DNA of 64,000 bases from Euclidia mi (GCA_944739405.2 OX123184.2:1721501-1785500); one strand, 5' to 3'. Counted from the first letter of the stretch, positions 9,925 through 21,755 are shown. Made by a program: numbers and translations. Notes: a model not told the origin generated them from the sequence alone.

Positions 9925-11135
9925 CATACCTAGTTTCCGCTGCGCCTCAATAAGATACTCTCAGTATACTGACGTACGTGTTTTTTGAAAGTATTTACTG
10001 TTTTGAGTAATCTAAAAGGCGGTGGTAAGTTATTCCATATCTTAGAGGCGGCGTAGCGGAAGCTGCCCCTAAAGGCGTTCGTCTTGTGAGGCAGTATCGA
10101 CAGCTGTAGGGAGCACTGCCTTCTTGCGTATTGTCGGCTAATAGCCACCCGGCACAATTTGTCGTACAAATAAATTGGCTCTTTAAAGTTGACTACGGTA
10201 AACATAAGTGTGGCCAAATGTAGTTTGCGTCTGGGCTTTATTTTTAAGATGTAGTTTTTATTTAAATATGGCGTAACATGGCATCTACGTGGTATACTAA
10301 AACAGTACCTACAAGAACGCACAAGCGTTTTGAACTCTCTGTATAAGCCGGTCAGTTCGCGAGAGCAGACGCGGCCCGTATACCGTATCCGCGTAATTTA
10401 ATTTAGACAACACCAGTGTTAGGGACGCACTTTATACAGAACCTTCAGTCTGTAAAAGCAGTTTTGTACCAGTTCAGCGACGTGCTTTTCGTACCTGAGA
10501 TTGGCATCCAATTTAAGGCCAAGATTACGAGCTTCCTCTACCCTACTGATCACTTCGCCTTGAAGGGTTATGTTAGGGATTTTCAGAGATGATAGGTGCC
10601 TTTTAGTACCAAAAACAATATATTTTGTTTTTGATGGATTGAGTACCAGGCAGTTATGCGCAGCCCATTCCACAATCCTCTGTAGGTCGTCGTTAATCTC
10701 TGCTATAGCCTTCTCGTAATCGGCCTGTTTGAAGGAGATTTATAATTGGATATCGTCTGCGTAAATATGGTACTTTGAATATCTCATACAATTTGTTATA
10801 TCCGCGCAATACAAAATAAACAAAATAGGGCCAAGTATAGATCCCTGAAAGACTCCTCTAGTGAGAGGCTCCAATTCAGAGCATGCAGAAGAGCCGTCGT
10901 TTTGACGCAGTTCCACCCGCTGATAACGGCAGGACAGGTAACTATGGAACCATTGGACCGTTTTACTGTCGAAACCATAGTATGACAGCTTTGACAGCAA
11001 CAGCGAAGTATGTTTACTGTCAAAAGCGCGGGAAAAGTCTAATAGTACGAGTACTGTGCACATACCCTGGTCTTGTGCCCATAAGATGTTGTCCGTAACA
11101 TCAAGTAAAGCGGTAACGGTACCAAGATAATAATA
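9925..11135 (-). pseudogene. LINE-Z reverse transcriptase (CR1/Jockey group), unit 1 copy
   Basis: On the minus strand from about 11130 the frame reads TVLVLLDFSRAFDS, a RYQRVEL block, GVFQGSILGPILF and IYADDIQL, then a TAA at the codon after the palm, then AAHNCLVLNPSKTKYIVFG, YRLKVLYKVRP and a C-terminal region ending FKKHVRQY. It lacks the endonuclease and N-terminal RT. Unit 1 has a private deletion of about 37 bases near 10420 compared with units 2 and 3, which breaks the frame. The TAA after IQL is shared with unit 2, so it was dead before the unit duplicated. Confidence 0.85.
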
Positions 11136-11145
11136 AAAAAAATAT

Positions 11146-11373
11146 TCATCATCAGCCTTTAACAGTCCACTGCTGGACTAGGCCTCTCCTTTGAAAGGAG
11201 GAATTGGCCTACTATACCACGCTGGCCAAACGGGTTGGTATAGGATTTGTATCAAGTTTTCCTTCTCTTACAGTGCTGTTCTCTGCATAATATGCTCCCT
11301 CTGTCGGCTCTTACGACACCTATGGGATGATATGGGGTGGTGACAATCCGTATTCTTAATCCGTCACCACACT
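11146..11373 (-). mobile_element. SINE (same family as 7950), shared by all units
   Basis: Minus-strand SINE of the family described at 7950-8182, with its (GAT)n tail next to the LINE-Z end and its ggtgacgg head at 11370. It is flanked by A-rich sequence ending in ATATT on both sides, a probable TSD. Orthologous copies are at 23664-23890 (unit 2) and, truncated, at 40579-40710 (unit 3), so it predates the array. Confidence 0.85.
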
Positions 11374-11529
11374 GAAAAACAAAATATTATTATAACTTAA
11401 CCCTTTATAAGGCCGGGGGAACTAGGGTAGTTACAAATTTGAACTAAACGGATTTTGTAAGCAAATATGTAATGAATGCCTTATGTATTTTTTTCTTCGT
11501 GAAAATCGACGACAAAATTTTGAGAAATT

Positions 11530-11767
11530 TGGTGGCAATATAACTGCCACTGCCTGTAAAAGACTATGAAAATAAAATGAGGTTTATTCTTAATGCAACT
11601 TTTTATTTCTGTTTGTCCTCCAAAATGTCGGGGGTCATCGGGTAAGCTAAATAACTCGTCCAGCGCATATTCTTTGTCGTGATCAGACAATATTTTCGGC
11701 ATTTTCACCTGCAGTAAACACTGCAATATTATTATCTAAACGGGCAGTAGCAGATATATTGCCACCA
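11530..11767. mobile_element. Small MITE with 24-bp TIRs and a short minus-strand ORF
   Basis: TGGTGGCAATATAACTGCC at 11530 is answered by an inverted copy ending at 11767, about 24 bp with two or three mismatches. Inside, a minus-strand frame carries MPKILSD...ALDELFSLPDDPRHFGG. It looks like the first exon of a transposase, but I cannot place it in a superfamily. In unit 2 the same MITE is cut in two by the 8.9-kb insertion (left piece before 24058, right piece after 33003). No TSD was found. Confidence 0.6.
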
Positions 11768-12746
11768 GTTAATACAAAATTGTATCAAAATAATAAACGT
11801 AATTTTACAAAATACTGCTCGATCGTACAAGTAACAAACGTAATTATTGAAATAAATGCAAACTCTTACCAGTTTCCCACAAAATTTTATAGATTGAGCT
11901 AGATTTGTTACAAAAAATAGTTAGTCAAATATTTCTTCATATTTTTCTACCAAATCTTCTATATGTAATGTACGATTTTGTGTTGCCGTATGCAAAATTG
12001 TCTTCCTCGGTAGAAAGAAATATGAGCTTACAAATGCTTGCAACATCTATAGACAATGCATATCAATATTTAAAACATATCTTGTTATTGATATAAAGTC
12101 ATAAATTCATAATCCATCTTTTTATATATATTTGTACGGATAACGACAGTGAGCGATGCTCGCCAGCGTGCAGCGGGGCAGCGTGCACAACACTGTGAGC
12201 GGTGAATACCTGCGACGTCACGCTGTGCTCATCTAATAGTACACATCTGAACATAGATAGATTTCTTATCAACATCATTTAGGTATCCTATTTTTGGACA
12301 AAAGTAAAGTAGTGAGCGACTGAATCGCGTGCAGTGAGTGAGGCTGCATGACGCCACGCGGCTGTCCGCGGCGTGTGGTTCACATGGTAGGTAGGAGCTC
12401 AACACAGAATGGTACATTACGGAGCGTGTGAACGTGTCCATACCCCTCACTGTCTAGTGTCTACCTGTTGTACCTAACATGTATAAGTAAATGTATAATT
12501 AGATTACAACTGTGTCTTTCTATTTAGAAATCACAAAACATGTTTTTAACTGTAAGACTTAACATTATATTCAGCATTGTTGGAATGCTATGTTAGTGAT
12601 CGCAAAATTTATTATATTTATATTATTCTTTGAAATATATTGTGGATTTAATAATAAAAATGTTTTAATGTCATTTAATTTTCATTGACGTTTCTAGGAC
12701 ATGAGCGGAACACATGTTTATATCCCACGTTTCTCACACAAGTTAT
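11768..12746. other. Array-unit tail, non-coding
   Basis: AT-rich sequence and then a GC-richer stretch (12131-12480) with many gtgagcg/gcgtgcag words, also present at about 33570-33930. No ORF, RNA gene or element terminus is recognised. It joins directly to the next unit start at 12747. Confidence 0.5.
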
Positions 12747-13801
12747 GGTAGGTACTCTATGTCGGGATATCAAAGCAATACATGTCATACTTCAACTTTT
12801 TTGGCTGGATCCTATTGTGTCCTCTTTTACTACTAATTAATCTCTTAATACTAAAATGGTCCAGTGAAATGTTACATATTTTTAGGTTTAGCGTGCATAT
12901 TATATTATGCCAGAAGACGCAATTTAGTTTATTTACGCATAGGTACTATTAATATTAATCCAGACGAGATTAAAAGCCTTTTCAAATCTGTAAACCAAAA
13001 TAAGGGTGCCGGGCCAGACAATATTCCACCGTTCTTTATTAAACAATGTGCAAATAATCTACTATTACCTTTATATTTAATATCCTCGCGAACTATTAAA
13101 GTCCGCACTGTCCCGTCTATCTGGAAATTCCCCTTTGTGACACCAGTCCATAAAAGCGGGGATCGATCAAATATAAAAAATTACAGGCCAATTTCGAAAC
13201 TCTGCATTTTTGCAAAGATTTTAGAACGAATTGTTTATCGTCAAGTGTACGCCTCGTTACAAAGCTCTTTTATATCGGAACAACACGGATTTCTGAATCG
13301 GAAGTCTACTGTATCAAACTTATTAGTATTTAATGATTTCGTAACATAGCATATGGACACAGGACGCCAAGTGCATGCCGTGTATACTGACTTCAGAAAG
13401 GCATTTGATTGAATAGATCATTTGCTGCTGATGGAGAAGTTAAATAAAGCTGATATACACGGTAACTTATTACGGTGGTTTTCTTCCTACATTGCAAACA
13501 GGTCTCAGATGGTTGCAGTTAAAGGTTTTACTTCCTTTTCAATGAATATCCCTTCAGGAGTCCCTCAGGGTTCTTTATTGGGCCCATTACTTTTTGTCAT
13601 CTTCATTAACGACATTGGATCATGTTTTAAATATGCCTACTTTTTATCGTATGCTGATGACACAAAAATATTTATAGATATCAACAGTCTCTCCGATGGC
13701 GCGCTTTTACAAAGTGATCTGAATAATTTTGAACAGTATTGTGTTAAAAATAGATTGAACTTGAATATTTCCAAATGTTTTTCAATTTTCTTTACCCGTT
13801 A
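12747..13801 (+). pseudogene. LINE-X reverse transcriptase, unit 2, 5' part
   Basis: The same dead Jockey-type RT as at 4014, better preserved in its second half. The first frame stops at a TAG after NDFVT (about 13347), also present in unit 3 but not unit 1, and again at the shared TGA after KAFD (13410-13412). The following frame keeps LLRWFSSYIANRSQM, SGVPQGSLLGPLLF, a complete SYADD, and LNLNISKC. It is interrupted at 13801 by a 5.9-kb insertion and resumes at about 19702. Confidence 0.88.
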
Positions 13802-14820
13802 TCAATAACGTTACAGTCTGGACAATTAGATGTATAAGACTTTCCCATAAGATGTATAAATTTATTAGTTGGGATGTGCCCCGAACGAAGTCTTGACAAC
13901 GTTACAATGAATTACCTACGTGAATCCATCTCTAGGAACCAAGGTTGACGAAGGGTTTCCGGTTGAATGGTAATATACCATATTCCCTTAGTTAATGAAC
14001 GCTCATCAAAGTATTCCTGCCACAAAGCTTGGCATCTTTCCTTAACAGTGTGTATAAGATCTGTATACAATGGTAAACACATGTAAGAACAACCTTCACT
14101 GCAAGCCAACTTTGCCGCCTCATCTGCTCTCTCATTGCCCACAATACCAATATGTGACGGTACCTACTGAATAACCACTTTTTTGTTTATTTTACTTATC
14201 TCGTGGATAGTGTTGAGAGTAACACAGGCTATCGGGGAACTTCGAAGCCTCGAGGGTAGCCGAGCCAAATGCATTAGGGCACTTTTTGAGTCGCAAAAAA
14301 TCACAACACGGTCACTTTTAACAGATAAGGAATAGGAGAGAGCTTCTGAGATGGCTATCTACTCACAATACATAATCGATAGATTTATGTTCAGTCTGAA
14401 TTTTACAGTGCTATTTGTATGCGGATCATAAACAGCTGCTCCCGAATAATTTGTTTCTTTTGACGTTTGACGCGTCTGTAAACAAGTGGTAGAAGTTGCT
14501 GTATTTGTCATTAATATATCTGTCACAGTGCTCTCTTAAATTAGCTACCCCAATGTCCCTCTTTGGCAAATTAATTCCATCGATCTCATAAATTACAGAT
14601 TTTGTTAAGTCGATGTTACTTAGCCATGTATTTTAAGTAAATATGTCTAATATTGGACTAGAATGTACAGGAATTTCGCAAAGAGATCTGTGAATTTGCA
14701 CAAGTAAGGGCAACTTCTTGCGTCTCCAATAAGCACCATTACACAAACTTGACAATTGATTCAGCACTGATACGGTTATACTGTCCATTACAGATTTAGA
14801 CTTAAGATAATATTTGCTAC
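13802..14820 (-). pseudogene. RNase H-bearing LINE fragment (I-group-like), decayed
   Basis: Minus-strand fragments form a type I RNase H domain: FTDAS near 14490, a frameshift, then YSGAAVYDP, CDSKSALMHLARLPS near 14270-14310, VPSHIGIVGNERADEAAKLA near 14110-14170. Stops replace a Trp before VPSH (TAG) and a residue after IMYCE. The D, D and D/E-type signature positions are recognisable across frames. Upstream, 14851-14633, is the linker between RT and RNase H (SLCNGAYWRRKKLPLL). RNase H in a LINE points to the I/LOA/R1-like group. It meets the RTE 5' end head to head at about 14820. Confidence 0.75.
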
Positions 14821-15170
14821 GGGGATGGGCCTCGTTAGCCTTGGATGGCAACCCGTCTAGGAGAAGGAAAACTCCGAAATTAAACCACTCTCTTTGGTGG
14901 GATGGGCCTCGTCAGCTTTGGAAGGCAACCCGTCTAGGAGAAGGAAAACTCCGAAATAAAACCAACATGCAGGGAGCATACCGGAAAACAAACCCCAATC
15001 CAAGGTGTCAACCGACCCGTGCCGAGGGATTCATGGCCAGAGGGCAAGCTGGTCGCTAACGGAGGGTGCATGTGTTGGTGGTCACAGGGCACAGCTAGTA
15101 TTCCATCTTACCCCCGTACAGGGCTCTGCGGGGATGGACATTCTAAATCCCTATTACTCGTGGGAACGCT
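14821..15170 (+). repeat. RTE LINE 5' UTR with two tandem monomers
   Basis: A monomer of about 66 bases (gatgggcctcg ... ggcaacccgtctaggagaagg ... actccgaaat) occurs twice (14823 and about 14900), then GC-rich leader sequence leads into the endonuclease frame. Tandem 5' monomers are a known arrangement for LINE promoters. This suggests the element is close to full length at its 5' end. Confidence 0.65.
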
Positions 15171-15864
15171 ATGAGAACTGAAAATAATATTTCTCCAGAC
15201 GGCGGCGACGCGGTTCGCAACCCATCACGTCTCGTTTCCCGCGAGGGCGAAAAGCGGCCTACGGAAAGCCGGTTTGCAACATTAAATGTTGGGGGAGGAA
15301 TGGATGGTAAATTGAATGAAGTATGCCAGATGATGGATGATAGAAAGATTGATGTTCTATGTGTGAATGAGACAAAAAAGAAAGGTTGTGGCCCCACCAA
15401 GCATGACAGCTACACGGCTTATTGGTCTGGGGTAGACAGTACCACCAGAGCCTGCAAGGGAGTTGGTTTAATACTGTCTGCGCGAATGAATGAGTGCGTT
15501 AAGGAATATGAATGAGAATGAATGTAGGACTTACTCGTCTCTTTATTGTAGGGGTTTACGCCCCGGTCAATATAGTAGCGGGTATGTCACAGCAAGAACA
15601 AGACGAAAGGCAGGAATTTTGTGAGAACTTAAGAGCGATTTTGAGGAAATGTAAGGATAACGAAAGAATGATCTTGTTAGGTGATTTCAATGGATGGGTG
15701 GGGAGTAAAACGAGATGGATTTGAAAGGGTTTTAGGTGGATTTGGTGATGAGAATGTGAATGAAAATGGAAAAGTTTTGCTTGAGGTTTGTTTAGAGTGG
15801 AGCCTTTGTGTGACAAACACCATATTTGATCACAAAAGGATACACATATACAACATGTAACAAG
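15171..15864 (+). pseudogene. RTE LINE endonuclease domain, frameshifted
   Basis: APE-type endonuclease of a lepidopteran RTE element. It reads FATLNVGGGMDGKLNEV, IDVLCVNETKK, then after a shift near 15512 VGVYAPVN and LLGDFNGWVG, then another shift near 15715 into NENGKVLLE. The metal-binding E (NET) and the GDFN block are visible; the SDH-type block (HTDHFLV) follows only after the 1.4-kb insertion at 15865. Two frameshifts and the insertion make it inactive. Confidence 0.88.
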
Positions 15865-17258
15865 TTTAAATGCACATCCTGAAAGTACTTTGTTCAGAAT
15901 CGGCAACTGAATCCATTGCCGTCATTTTTAATATTGTTTATTTTTAGTCTTAAAATAATTAAAATAACGTAAATTGTAGTCACTCATTTAAAAAAAATTG
16001 AGCTATTCGAAAATAAACTTTAAATCAAAGCAGAACGGCTTATTTTTAAATGCATTTGTTAAATGGTTCCACGTTGACTTACACAAACGCACACATTAAT
16101 ACAACACAATTTTTAAAAAGAATTGAGCTATTCGAAAATAAACCTTAAAACAAAGCAGAACGGCTTATTTTTAAATGCATTTGTTAAATGGTTCCACGTT
16201 GACTTACACAAACGCACACATTAATACAACACAATAGACGGCAAAAGACAATAGCACACAATTGACCGCCAAAATGTCTATCATCTATCTTTCACTAACG
16301 TAGGTAACAAACAACGGGAAAGAGCGAGACGTAATGTCTCGCTCGCGCTGGCGCATGACAAGCGCAGCGGGCGATGCGCTTAGACATGTTATGACAAGTA
16401 CAACCTATTCTATCAGTGAGTGCTGTGAAAACCTTTTTAAAAGTTCACTTGTTTACAAAATGTGTAATGGTGTATAATTTAATAGTTATCAACAAGACGG
16501 TGCCTGTGTGGAATGTTCAACATCATCTAGATGTTGACTTGACACCCCGGACTTTCTCATTGTGTAGAAATATTAAATCACCAGTTTATTGTGATGAGAG
16601 AAAAAGTGCCGAGTAGTTAATTAATTAAGATACTAGCTGCTTTTCAAACAGTGAAAAGATGTGATTTGTGAGGAAATAGTGAAGTGCTGATTTTTAAGCC
16701 TGTAAGTTATTTTATTATTCTATTATTGTAAGTATTTAGATTCACAAGACAACTTTAAACACGCCGTTCTTGTTTATTTCTCTCATTGATATTCTTTTAC
16801 TTTATTGATCAATAATGCTAACTAGGTATGATTAAGTTAAGATAGTCACAATAGTCACTTACGATGTTAAGAAACAATAGATCGTGCATATTACTTAATA
16901 ACAAACAATAAATGATTCGACTGTCCACTCCATAGCCTAAAAGTGTGATGGAAAGAAAATAATACTCATAATATCTTTGGTAATATCAACAGTGGCCGAC
17001 AAATGTTCAAACAGCATTTTTGTAAACCCCACTCTATCAGATTGTGGTTTACAGACTGAATTTCATACATTTTGTTATATCGTATCGTGTTTCGTTCCTA
17101 TCAGATCGCTGTTGTTTGTTTACCATAGCAACCGTTTCGTTTGTGTGCGTGCGCAGATTTAAAGTGACCACGATTTTCACTTTTAATTGAGTTAATACTT
17201 TCTTTAAAAAACATTATTTACGCTAATAAAAAAAATATATCAATGCATGCATTATGAT
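15865..17258. mobile_element. Unclassified 1.39-kb insertion in the RTE endonuclease
   Basis: The RTE coding sequence is interrupted here, and TGTAACAAG stands on both sides (15856-15864 and 17259-17267), a perfect 9-bp TSD. The insert has no convincing ORF, no clear TIR and no recognisable LTR signal. It contains a 125-bp tandem duplication and a GC-richer core near 16320-16390. A 9-bp TSD is typical of Mutator-like elements, but the termini do not prove it. Confidence 0.7.
15996..16234. repeat. 125-bp tandem duplication inside the 1.39-kb insertion
   Basis: Two near-identical copies (15996-16120 and 16121-16234) each begin with aattgagctattcgaaaat and carry a cagaacggcttatttttaaa segment and an acacaaacgcacacat segment. 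They may be iterated subterminal repeats of the element. Confidence 0.9.
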
Positions 17259-17267
17259 TGTAACAAG

Positions 17268-19701
17268 GTTTTCTAATTGGGGTGTCTGAGGATGTGCGTT
17301 ATTTCCATTACACGTTGTATACGCGTGAGGCTAAGAATGTTAGAAGTATGATTGATTTTGTAATTGTAGATGAACGTTTGAGAAAGAATGTGTTAGATAC
17401 AAGGCTGTATCGAGGAATCGGCATCCACACAGACCACTTCTTGGTGATGAGCCGGATAAGTGGACTCTTAAAGGATGGCGACACCGAGAACATAATGAAA
17501 ATAGGGTCCTAGAAAGAATAAAAGTAGAAAATCTGCAAGAAAAAGATGTGAAAGATGAGTATAAGCGAAGATTGATAGCAAGATTTGATAGGTTCGATGG
17601 CATAAATGATATGGAAGAATTATGGCAATCTTTTAAAGAAGAGATAGTATGTGTAGCGTCTGAAGTATGTGGTGTGATCAAGAGACGGAAAATACGAAAG
17701 GTTAAGAATACATGGTGGGACAAGGATGTACAATCAGCAGTGTCAGAGAAGAAGAAAGCTTGGTTAGATTGGTTGGCTGCTAGAGCAAATGAAAGAATGG
17801 GAAAGGCAACGAGTGATGACATAGATGAAGCAAGAAAGGAGTTTGTTAGGTCAAAAAGAATTGTGAAAGAAATTGTTAAAAGGAAAAAAGAGGAAAAGAA
17901 AGATGAGTTTGATAGCAGACTATCTGAAGATTTCCGGAGAAACATAAAGTTTTTCTGGAAATCCGTTCGTGCAGTTCGAGGAAGAACTCAATCCTCAGAA
18001 TACACGTCAATCAGAGACAAGAATGGAAAGATACTGAATGGTGAATCATGCGTGCTTGAAGAGATGGAAGGAGTATTTTGAAGGTCTATATGAAAGAATG
18101 GCGATAGAGATATCGATCGACGAAATTAATGGTAATAATAGCAATGATGAAAGCGATATTGGTGTGGATGAGATTGTGAAGGCGTTGGGAAGTATGAAAT
18201 CAGGTAAGGCTGCAGGATATGATAGGATTACAGTTGAAATGCTGAAGGCTGGACAGGGCATCATAGTTGGTCAGTTGCAGCGCTTATTTAAATTGTGCTG
18301 GAGCACCGGCCGAGTACCTGATGACTGGACCACAGCAGTGGTTGTGCCTCTTTATAAGGGAAAAGGCCCGCAACAAGACTGCAAGAACTATAGAGGCATT
18401 AGCCTTCTCAGCATTGTTGGCAATATGTATGCGAAGGTACTGATTGAAAGAGTTATGGAAGTAACCGACAAGAAAATATGGGATGTACAAGCAGGATTCC
18501 GAAAGGGTATGGGGTGCACGGATCAAGTCTTTTCCTTGCGGTGCGTAGCCGAAAAATTCTTGGCCAAAGGTCAAAAGGTCTATTGCGCATTCGTGGATTT
18601 GGAAAAGGCTTACGATAAAGTAGTGAGGAATGAAATGTGGTTGGTACTGTCGATGTATGGGGTGAACAGCAGCCCCATACGAGCTCTGAAATCCCTTTAT
18701 GAAGATTCTAATTAGGTGTTAGACAGGGATGTGTAGCGTCGCCGTGGCTGTTCAACCTTTTCATGGACAGTTGTTTGCAAGATTTGAAAAATAGTGACTG
18801 TGGATTAAGGATGAATGAGCTACTTGTCAAATGCCTCCTTTATGCTGATGATCAGGTTATACTTGCGTCTTCAGCGGAGGAGTTGCTGGAGAAGGTAACA
18901 ATCATGCATGGTGCGTTAGAGAGGAAAGGAATGAAAGTAAATGTAAGTAAAATGAAAGTTATGGTTTTTGAAAACGAGGAATGCGTTACGGCTTGTAATG
19001 TTATGATCGATGGACAGCGAGTGGAGCAAGTGAATGAGTTTGTATATTTAGGTACGCTGTTTACAAGAGATGGTAACAATGTAGAAGATATTGAAAGAAG
19101 AGTTAATGCAGGTAATAGAGTGAATGGAGCTCTGAAGGCGTTTATGAATAGCCAAAACGTGTCCAAAAAGGCACGTTTGGCTGTCCATAGAGGGGTGTTA
19201 GTACCTACTCTCATGTATGGTAGTGATAGTTGGGTATGGCAGAAGAGTCATGAAAGTAGAATAGATGCTGTAGAAATGAGAGCACTGCGAAGTATGTGTG
19301 GTGTTTCTTTGACTGACAGAGTAAAGAATTGTGTGATAAGAGAGTGTTGTGGGGTAAAAACAGATGTAGTGACAAGCATCGAGAAAGGTATGCTAAGATG
19401 GTTTGGACACGTGGAGAGGATGGATGACGAAAGACTGACCAATCAGATATATAAGGTAAGTGTGGAAGGGACAGGACGAAGGGGAAGACCTAGGCGGACG
19501 TTCTCTGACCAGATTGGAGACATCCTAAAAACAGGACAGGTTAGAAGCACCCTGAACAGAAGAGCATGCATGAGGAATCTGATGGGAGTGAATGAAGCAA
19601 GTCAAAGAAACAAGAGAGATATGTCAAGATCGTTGCAAATGGCGCTCCGTAGTCTCTGCCTACCCCTCCGGGAAACAGGCGTGAGTCTATGTATGTATGT
19701 T
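17268..19701 (+). pseudogene. RTE LINE: endonuclease C-terminus and reverse transcriptase
   Basis: It resumes with VRSMIDFVIVDERLR and HTDHFLVMS of the endonuclease, then the RT: SGKAAGYDRITVEMLKAG, PLYKGKGPQQDCKNYRGIS, QAGFRKGMGCTDQVF, FVDLEKAYDKV, a small deletion and shift at 18715 (before GVRQGCVASPWLFNLFMD), LLYADDQVILA, EFVYLGTLFTRDG and the C-terminal region shared with 8684-9407. Frameshifts lie near 18045 and 18715. It ends in a (TATG)n tail and LINE-X resumes at once. GTTA at 13798-13801 and near 19700 may be a TSD, but the tail itself can supply GT. Confidence 0.9.
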
Positions 19702-20377
19702 AAACTACCTTCATACAGTTCCCATACACCGTTTCTAATAAATTACTCACCAACGTAACTACTAAAGAGGACCTTGGACTCGTGCAAGATTCTAAAAAGG
19801 CGTATAAATCTCTCGGTTTCATTATCAGATCAACGTCGCAATTCAAAAATATTAAGTGTATAAAAATACTCTATTGTGCTTTGGTACGCAGTACCCTGGA
19901 ATACGCAACGGTGGTTTGGAACCCGCATTACAATATGCATATTGATCGCATTGAAGCTATTCAAAAAATGTTTTTAAGGTACTTACAGTATAGGAGTGGG
20001 TATATAGATCATGGATATGAAGCGAGATGTAAGAGACTTTATGACTTTAAAAGATAGGTGTACTATATCTAATATTTAGGATATTAGATATAGTAAACCT
20101 ATCTTAGCTTACTATATCTAATATCCTAACATTGGTGAAAACTGTCAGCGGGGCAATTGATTGCCCTGCCCTTCTTGAAAAAAATAATATAAGGGTACCA
20201 CGTAAATTGCCGTCTCGGCACTATCAACCGTTAGTATTACCACAGGCTAATACCAACTATCGCCAAAACTCATTTATGTACAGAGCCAGTAAATCCGTCA
20301 ACATAATATCTAATAAAAATAGCGAGTGGGAGATATTTCATTCAAAGCTAGTACAAGTAAAAAATAATTCTGTTTAG
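19702..20377 (+). pseudogene. LINE-X 3' part, unit 2
   Basis: Continuation of the LINE-X copy cut at 13801. It carries YKSLGFIIRSTSQFKNIK, ALVRSTLEYATVVWNPHYN and a C-terminal region, with the frame broken at about 20050 by an inverted duplication that units 1 and 3 lack. The following 3' UTR runs to about 20470. Confidence 0.85.
20051..20105. repeat. Inverted duplication hairpin private to unit 2
   Basis: A 25-base arm (20051-20075, starting aagataggtgtactatat) is followed after 5 bases by its reverse complement with one mismatch (20081-20105), and then part of the first arm again. Unit 3 has a single copy of the arm. This is the footprint expected of a template switch during DNA synthesis. 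Confidence 0.9.
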
Positions 20378-20840
20378 ATTTCTTCGGCCCTGAACCAAGC
20401 GGTGCAACAAATTCATAGGTTTATATAGTAATTCTTCAGTTCTAACATGCCTAATCCTCTTTTTATGGTTTAGACACTTTAATTTGTATCTATTAGCGAA
20501 TACTTATTAATAGCTATGCATTTTTTTATTCGTTTTTACCATTTGTATTTCAAGCTGTTGGTATTCCGAAAATAATAAAATAAATAAAAATAAAAACTAT
20601 GTTCTACTTTGCAAGCTTCGCAGAGTAGGATAATACCTTTCAGACTAGAACTATTTACTCACATAGAGAGACAACCAACACGCTGGGGTTGAGCTTTTAT
20701 ATTCGACACACTATATTGGAACGAAGTTCCTTATCGCGCGTTGCGAAAGGGGGCTAGACGTAAAAAATTAAGACGAAAAGTTGTAACGACACTTTTTGCT
20801 ATAGTAAGCTATTGTAAGCCGTGCGGCGTGCGCATGTTTC

Positions 20841-20870
20841 TGTGTCTGTCTGTCTCTCTCTCTCTCTCTT
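20841..20870. repeat. (TC)n microsatellite, unit 2
   Basis: Same locus as 7321-7346, slightly longer. Confidence 0.9.
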
Positions 20871-20882
20871 ATAGAAAGCAAG

Positions 20883-21125
20883 CATCATGTTCATGCTTTC
20901 TGATCACGAAAATGACATCTATTTGGGAATCCAAGATGGCGGACGGGACATTTTTAATAAAATTAATATGGGTATCATTTTCGGGGTTTTTATGGATTCT
21001 GGTCACGAAAATGACGTCTACTTGGGAATCCAAGATGGCGGACGGGACATTTTTAATAAAATTAATATGCATTCTGATAACGTAAATGACATTTATTTGG
21101 GGATCTGAGATGGCGAACGGGACAT
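20883..21125. repeat. YY1-like motif repeat, unit 2
   Basis: Three copies as in unit 1; here the first copy keeps an unbroken ccaagatggcggacgggac core. Confidence 0.75.
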
Positions 21126-21305
21126 TTTTTGTAAAATTAACAATTATTACTAAAATTGAGCCTACTGATTAAGTTTATATTACATTATATTTGTTAATAG
21201 AGAGAAAGTAAAGAAAAGAAAAAATAATTTTAATCTTAACACGCACACAAATAAAAAAAACAATAAAAAACAGTACAATAATTAAAACAATAACAGACAT
21301 AAGTG

Positions 21306-21396
21306 TAGCGAGTCAGAACAGGGCATAGTTCAGCATTTGTCAGGCAGATGCCTGACGCTGAGTTTCAACTATGCCCAAGCTAGAGTGACTCACGCA
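21306..21396. repeat. Strong hairpin, unit 2 copy
   Basis: Same foldback as 7790-7880, with a base change in one arm (TTTTAACT to TTTCAACT) that leaves the pairing intact. Confidence 0.7.
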
Positions 21397-21554
21397 AGCG
21401 TCAAACTAAGATAGGTAATACAGTTAAATAAATAATATATACTTCAGTAAATAAATATCATGCATACATACTTTAAACAAATAAATAAACATAACATTTA
21501 ATTACATATAAGAAGGTTATTATTATAAACGGTACGTATACATATGTATACAAA

Positions 21555-21755
21555 CTAGATACATCGACGGGGAACCGAACGGCAGCGCGGCGGGGGCGCA
21601 GGCAACACCGGCCGCAACTGCGCATCTCTCGCACAGTGAGAAGTCGGCATCAACGTGACTATACGCTGCGAGTGCACAGCGCACCACACAACGGGCGCAT
21701 GCAATGCCAAGCCCCGCGCCGCGAATTGCTAGTAAACAAACGGTTCACAAGCGAA
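21555..21755. other. CpG-rich block, unit 2
   Basis: Copy of 8330-8530 with few changes. Confidence 0.5.

Larger units (their letters stand above)
3896..12746 (+). repeat. Array unit 1 (8.85 kb): tandem composite repeat
   Basis: The sequence from ggtaggtactctatg (3896) is repeated from 12747 and again from 35351, and the order of shared blocks is kept: LINE-X, (TC)n, motif repeat, hairpin, CpG-rich block, LINE-Z, SINE, MITE, tail. Unit 1 alone carries LINE-Y (5662-6942). It shares with unit 3 a SINE and an RTE fragment that unit 2 lacks. Subtracting private insertions leaves about 6.6 kb, the same as unit 2 after its own insertions are subtracted. This supports one ancestral unit duplicated head to tail. 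Confidence 0.85.
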
